DNA of 29,120 bases. It comes from Deltaproteobacteria bacterium (GTDB lineage Bacteria > Desulfobacterota > Syntrophia > Syntrophales > Smithellaceae). The notes under the pieces are model-generated. The model was not told the DNA's origin and did no database searches. It saw only the letters and a list, made by a program, of their open reading frames with translations. The translations under genes were made by a program, and so were the position numbers. The stretch covers positions 1 to 29,120 of the forward strand of contig SBEK01000025.1 in assembly GCA_009668925.1 (NCBI GenBank), written 5' to 3'. Position 1 is the stretch's first letter; each line of letters opens with the position of its first letter. Of this stretch, positions 26,070 through 29,120 are shown in pieces.

Positions 26070-28157
26070 TTACTGCAACCGGTAGACCTGCCGCGAATCA
26101 AATTCCTCCTGTTTGCCCTTATTCCACTGTTTGACCGGCCGCAGATAACCGACCACGCGGGAGTAGACTTCACAGGCCTCGGCGCAGGTCGGACAGCTGG
26201 CCACTTCTCCTTTGAGATAACCGTGCGAAGGGCACACACTGAATGTGGGCGTAAACGTCATATAGGGCAGATGGTAGCTGGAGCAGATCTTGCGCACCAG
26301 GGACTTGACCGCCATGGGATCGTCGACACGCTCGCCGGCAAAGGTATGGAAAACCGTACCGCCCGTATAGCGCGTTTGAATTTCATCCTGCAAATCGAGG
26401 GCTTCAAAGATATCGTCGGTATAATTGACCGGCAGCTGGGTCGAGTTGGTGTAGTAAGGCTCGGCTGTCTTGGATTTGCCGTCGCTTGCGGAAATGATGC
26501 CCGGGTACTTCATTTTATCTATCCGGGCCAGGCGATAAGACGTCCCTTCCGCCGGTGTTGATTCCAGATTATAATTATTGCCCGTTTCTTTTTGATACGC
26601 GATGAGCCGCGTTCTCATAAAATCCAGCACGGCTTTCGTGAATTCCTGACCTTCCGCCGTCGCAATGTTTTTCCCCAGCAGATTCAGGCACGCTTCATTC
26701 ATCCCGACCAGTCCGATGGTCGAAAAGTGATTTTTCCAGTACTCGTCAAACCTCTCTTTGACATTGCGCAGGTAATATTTCGTGTAGGGGTAAAGATTGC
26801 CGTCGGTAAATTTTTCCAGGACCTTCCTCTTGGTTTCCAGGCTTTCTTTGGCAATGTCCATGAGCCGTCCCAGCTGCAAAATAAAGTCCTTCTTCGACTT
26901 CGCCTGATAGCCGATCCGCGGCATGTTGATTGTAATCACACCGATGGAGCCGGTCAAAGGATTGGAGCCGAAAAGCCCCCCGCCGCGCATTTGCAGTTCG
27001 CGGTTGTCGATGCGCAGACGACAGCACATACTGCGCGCGTCCTCGGGATTCATATCCGAATTGATGAAATTGGAAAAATACGGCACGCCGTACTTGGCGG
27101 TCATTTCCCACAGATCAGCCATGTTTGGGTTATCCCAGTCGAAATTTTTTGTGATGCTGTAGGTTGGAATGGGAAACGTGAATACCCTTCCCTTCGCGTC
27201 GCCTTCGGCCATGACCTGCAAGAAGGCCTTGTTGAACAAGTCAAGTTCTGCCTGAAATTCCTTATAGGTTTCTTTCTGCGGTTTTCCGCCGATAATCACG
27301 GGCTGGTCGGCGTAGTATTTGGGAACCGTCAGATCGAGCGTGACGTTCGTAAACGGCGTCTGGAAACCGACCCGTGTCGGCACGTTGATATTGAAAATAA
27401 ATTCCTGAAGCGCCTGTTTGATTTCCTTGATGCTCAGTCCGTCGTAGCGGATAAACGGCGCGAGCAGTGTATCAAAATTGGAAAAGGCCTGCGCGCCTGC
27501 CGCTTCGCCCTGCAGCGTATAAAAGAAATTGACCACCTGCCCGAGAGCGCTCCTGAGATGCTTGGCCGGTTTGCTTTCGACCTTCCCGGATACGCCGCGG
27601 AATCCCTGCATGAGGACGTCGTATAGATCCCAGCCCACACAATAAACCGACAGCAGACTCAAATCATGAATATGAAAATCGCCGTCGGTATGCGCTTTGC
27701 GGATTTCCGGTGTGTAAATTTCATTGAGCCAGTAAACCTTGCTGACCTCGGAGGATATGTAATTATTCAGCCCCTGCAGTGAATAATCCATATTGCTGTT
27801 CTCGTTAATCTTCCAGTCGGCCTTTTTCAGATACTGATCGACGAGGTCCACTTCCATTTTATTGGTGATGTCACGCAGACGGGAGTGCTGATCACGGTAA
27901 ATGATATAAGCTTTGGCCGTCATGCGGTAGGGCGACTGCAACAGCACTTCTTCGACGATGTCCTGTATTTCTTCAACCGATAATATCTTGCCGTTGAAGA
28001 GCTGCTCAGCGAGATTAAGCACCTTGATGGTCAGCTTGCGCGCCTCCTTCATATCAAATTCGCCGGTGGCGGCACAGGCTTTGGCAATCGCATTGGTAAT
28101 CTTATCCGCGTTGAATTTAACCAGACGGCCGTCTCTCTTTTTAATCTTTGTGTTCAT
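26070..28157 (-). CDS. nrdD: Anaerobic ribonucleoside-triphosphate reductase
   Basis: Class III oxygen-sensitive glycyl-radical enzyme that reduces ribonucleoside triphosphates to deoxyribonucleotides. From the ATG at 28157 it has 695 residues. An N-terminal ATP-cone (about 2-92, KIKKRDGRLVKFNADKI) provides allosteric control by ATP/dATP. The C-terminal zinc site is C642, C655, C658 and C662 (VCPSHGY...SCPTCAEAC). The glycyl-radical segment is SRVVGYLRPVKQWNKGKQEEF, with G670 the likely radical site. The ATG at 28157 has GGGAGG 5 nt upstream. An ATG nine codons earlier (28184) is in frame but lacks a site. Two NrdR-box-like motifs and a good promoter precede it. nrdG follows. Confidence 0.95.
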   Translation of the reverse strand: MNTKIKKRDGRLVKFNADKITNAIAKACAATGEFDMKEARKLTIKVLNLAEQLFNGKILSVEEIQDIVEEVLLQSPYRMTAKAYIIYRDQHSRLRDITNKMEVDLVDQYLKKADWKINENSNMDYSLQGLNNYISSEVSKVYWLNEIYTPEIRKAHTDGDFHIHDLSLLSVYCVGWDLYDVLMQGFRGVSGKVESKPAKHLRSALGQVVNFFYTLQGEAAGAQAFSNFDTLLAPFIRYDGLSIKEIKQALQEFIFNINVPTRVGFQTPFTNVTLDLTVPKYYADQPVIIGGKPQKETYKEFQAELDLFNKAFLQVMAEGDAKGRVFTFPIPTYSITKNFDWDNPNMADLWEMTAKYGVPYFSNFINSDMNPEDARSMCCRLRIDNRELQMRGGGLFGSNPLTGSIGVITINMPRIGYQAKSKKDFILQLGRLMDIAKESLETKRKVLEKFTDGNLYPYTKYYLRNVKERFDEYWKNHFSTIGLVGMNEACLNLLGKNIATAEGQEFTKAVLDFMRTRLIAYQKETGNNYNLESTPAEGTSYRLARIDKMKYPGIISASDGKSKTAEPYYTNSTQLPVNYTDDIFEALDLQDEIQTRYTGGTVFHTFAGERVDDPMAVKSLVRKICSSYHLPYMTFTPTFSVCPSHGYLKGEVASCPTCAEACEVYSRVVGYLRPVKQWNKGKQEEFDSRQVYRLQ

Positions 28158-28187
28158 GCGCCCCTCCCGGCTCGAATCAGACACCCC

Positions 28188-28239
28188 GCAGCAAGCTCGC
28201 GAGGTATGAAATGAATATCATTGTTGCCAAGCTCGCTGC
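28188..28239 (-). promoter_or_regulatory. 12-bp hairpin in the nrdD leader
   Basis: In the minus-strand leader GCAGCGAGCTTG (28239-28228) can pair with CGAGCTTGCTGC (28199-28188) over 12 bp with two G-U pairs, closing a 28-nt loop. It ends about 30 nt before the nrdD start. A second small hairpin, ATCCCGC/GCGGGAT around three bases, lies upstream at 28255-28271. Neither has a T-run, so they are not intrinsic terminators. A role in message stability or translation is only inference. Confidence 0.5.
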
Positions 28240-28295
28240 GAAGAATTAGCACGCATCCCGCAAAGCGGGATTAAAAGAATTAATCGCCCCTGAAT

Positions 28296-28311
28296 ACGCT
28301 ATATATTGGGG
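28296..28311 (-). promoter_or_regulatory. NrdR-box-like site 1
   Basis: The minus strand reads CCCCAATATATAGCGT, matching 13 of 16 positions of the NrdR-box pattern ACACAATATATAGTGT as I recall it. It lies just downstream of the predicted nrdD transcription start. NrdR is the ATP/dATP-responsive repressor of ribonucleotide reductase genes; its gene is not in the window. Confidence 0.65.
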
Positions 28312-28321
28312 TTTGAAAAGA

Positions 28322-28350
28322 ATATTACCACTACATATGGGTCTTTTCAA
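28322..28350 (-). promoter_or_regulatory. Sigma-70 promoter of nrdD
   Basis: On the minus strand TTGAAA (28350-28345), a 17-nt spacer and TAATAT (28327-28322). The predicted start near 28315 gives a leader of about 155 nt. The spacer contains the second NrdR-box-like site. Confidence 0.7.
28328..28343 (-). promoter_or_regulatory. NrdR-box-like site 2
   Basis: The minus strand reads GACCCATATGTAGTGG, a weaker match (10 of 16) to the NrdR-box pattern, with the CATATGTAGTGG half well preserved. Its centre is 32 bp, about three helical turns, from site 1. This is the tandem spacing typical of NrdR operators, and it occupies the spacer of the nrdD promoter. Confidence 0.55.
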
Positions 28351-28397
28351 GATAAAATATCCCTTCAGAGAATAATAACTAGCGGTCATTTTGGGGA

Positions 28398-28426
28398 TTG
28401 CAATTTATCAAGCTCAGGTTTATGAA
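28398..28426 (+). promoter_or_regulatory. Promoter candidate for the methyltransferase gene
   Basis: TTGCAA (28398-28403), a 17-nt spacer and TATGAA (28421-28426), about 31 nt before the chosen start codon. It is divergent from the nrdD promoter, about 50 bp away. Confidence 0.5.
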
Positions 28427-28457
28427 AAGACAATGAATTTCAAGGACGGGCGCTTTG

Positions 28458-29081
28458 ATGTTTAATTCGAAGAGAATTATGAATATTAAGGGATTTTTAG
28501 ACGATGAGGAGGCCAGGCGGCTCTATCTTCTGGCCCGGGAAGTCTCCCAATCCGTCCCGTGTCTGGAAATCGGCAGCTACTGCGGGAAATCGGCGATCTT
28601 CCTGGGATCAGGCTGCAAGGAAAATGGTACCGTCTTATTTTCGGTTGATCATCATACGGGTTCGGAAGAACAGCAACCCGGCCAGGAATATTTCGATCCT
28701 GATCTCCTGGATCAGGAAACGGGGAAAATCGATACCCTCCGGTTATTCCGCAAGACCATTGATGACTTTGAACTTGCCGGCGCGGTCATCCCGATTATCG
28801 GCCGCTCGGAGATTGTAGGAAAATTCTGGAATACGCCGCTGGGTCTCGTTTTTATTGACGGCAGTCACGCCTACGAATCCGCCTTAAACGATTACGAAAC
28901 CTGGGCCAGACATATTGTGCCCGGCGGTTATCTGATCTTTCACGATATTTTTCCCGACCCGTCCCAAGGCGGTCAGGCGCCCTATCTTGTCTATCAAAAG
29001 GCCGTTGCCTCCGGCGAATACGAGGTCCTGCCCCTTTTCAAATCCCTGGGGGTATTAAAGAAGAAAGGCTGTAGGCTGTAG
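28458..29081 (+). CDS. Class I SAM-dependent methyltransferase (Methyltransf_24 type)
   Basis: A 207-residue cytoplasmic protein with a Rossmann-fold methyltransferase core. Motif I is LEIGSYCGKSA (about 37-47), the acidic motif II region is VLFSVDHHTG, and the later strand reads LVFIDGSHAYESALNDYETW (about 130-149), followed by VPGGYLIFHDIF. The DGSHxYxxxxxDxxxW pattern is typical of the Methyltransf_24 family, found in small-molecule and surface-polysaccharide methyltransferases; the substrate is unknown. AAGGACGG lies about 10 nt before the ATG at 28458. A TTG immediately upstream and an ATG at 28479 are alternatives. The last codons (GGC TGT AGG CTG TAG) lie inside the 7-bp tandem repeat, so the C-terminus and stop codon derive from the repeat. 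The original end of the gene may have been altered by it. Confidence 0.82.
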   Translation: MFNSKRIMNIKGFLDDEEARRLYLLAREVSQSVPCLEIGSYCGKSAIFLGSGCKENGTVLFSVDHHTGSEEQQPGQEYFDPDLLDQETGKIDTLRLFRKTIDDFELAGAVIPIIGRSEIVGKFWNTPLGLVFIDGSHAYESALNDYETWARHIVPGGYLIFHDIFPDPSQGGQAPYLVYQKAVASGEYEVLPLFKSLGVLKKKGCRL

Positions 29082-29120
29082 GCTGTAGGCTGTAGGCTGT
29101 AGGCTGTAGGCTGTAGGCTG
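29067..29120. repeat. 7-bp tandem repeat (GGCTGTA)n running off the window
   Basis: GGCTGTA is repeated perfectly 7.7 times from 29067 to the last base of the window, so the true copy number is unknown. The array supplies the last codons and the TAG stop of the methyltransferase gene. Since seven is not a multiple of three and every unit contains TAG, any change in copy number beyond the first few units leaves the protein unchanged. Confidence 0.95.

Noticed and set aside
26592..27626. Plus-strand 344-codon open frame opposite nrdD
   Set aside because: Antisense shadow of nrdD, with no domain signature and no ribosome binding site.
28255..28271. ATCCCGC/GCGGGAT hairpin considered as a terminator
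   Set aside because: No T-run follows it on either strand, and it lies within the nrdD leader.

Overview
The window reads as chromosomal DNA of an anaerobic bacterium, most likely a Desulfobacterota (deltaproteobacterial) lineage such as the Syntrophales. That placement is inferred from gene content and gene order (tsaD-rsmA-miaB-bifunctional nuclease-xerC-hslVU-argBDFGH-dapAB), not from a phylogeny. Strict or facultative anaerobiosis is supported by the oxygen-sensitive ribonucleotide reductase pair nrdD/nrdG.

Layout. (1) 1-1456: a plus-strand secreted L,D-transpeptidase-like protein with two C-terminal NTF2-like domains, followed by about 400 bp with no recognisable gene. (2) 1854-2105: a two-tRNA minus-strand unit, Gly(GCC) then Cys(GCA), with a clear sigma-70 promoter and a terminator. 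(3) 2178-19153: a very long run of minus-strand genes. In transcription order it is tsaD, rsmA, miaB, a bifunctional-nuclease-domain gene, xerC, hslV, hslU, argB, argD, argF, argG, argH, a small lipoprotein, dapA, dapB, folK, a small YHS-type membrane protein, a transaldolase and pgsA. Many of these are separated by under 30 bp or overlap. The run covers tRNA modification, rRNA methylation, chromosome dimer resolution, the HslUV protease, arginine synthesis from N-acetylglutamate, the first two steps of the lysine/diaminopimelate branch, folate and phosphatidylglycerol synthesis. It is interrupted between xerC and hslV by a perfect tandem array of a 96-bp hairpin-rich unit. (4) 19257-20849: nadB alone on the plus strand, convergent with (5) a minus-strand metK-purB pair. 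(6) Further minus-strand genes: a GAF/HD-GYP signalling protein, nrdG and nrdD. (7) 28458-29081: a plus-strand class I methyltransferase whose 3' end runs into a 7-bp tandem repeat that continues off the window.

The most interesting signal is the metK leader (about 23464-23597, minus strand). It has a promoter, then a compact pseudoknot-type aptamer candidate resembling SAM-II/SAM-V riboswitches, then a strong intrinsic terminator. Part of the aptamer can form a 9-bp antiterminator with the terminator's 5' arm and loop. This would be a SAM-responsive transcription-termination switch on SAM synthetase, and the MetK it controls departs from the family signature (GHPDL rather than GHPDK).

A second regulatory signal lies upstream of nrdD: two NrdR-box-like palindromes 32 bp apart, one inside the spacer of a good sigma-70 promoter, followed by a leader with a 12-bp hairpin. 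Several start codons were moved from the longest reading frame to positions supported by ribosome binding sites or family length (L,D-transpeptidase, lipoprotein, nuclease, rsmA, tsaD, metK, nrdD, methyltransferase).
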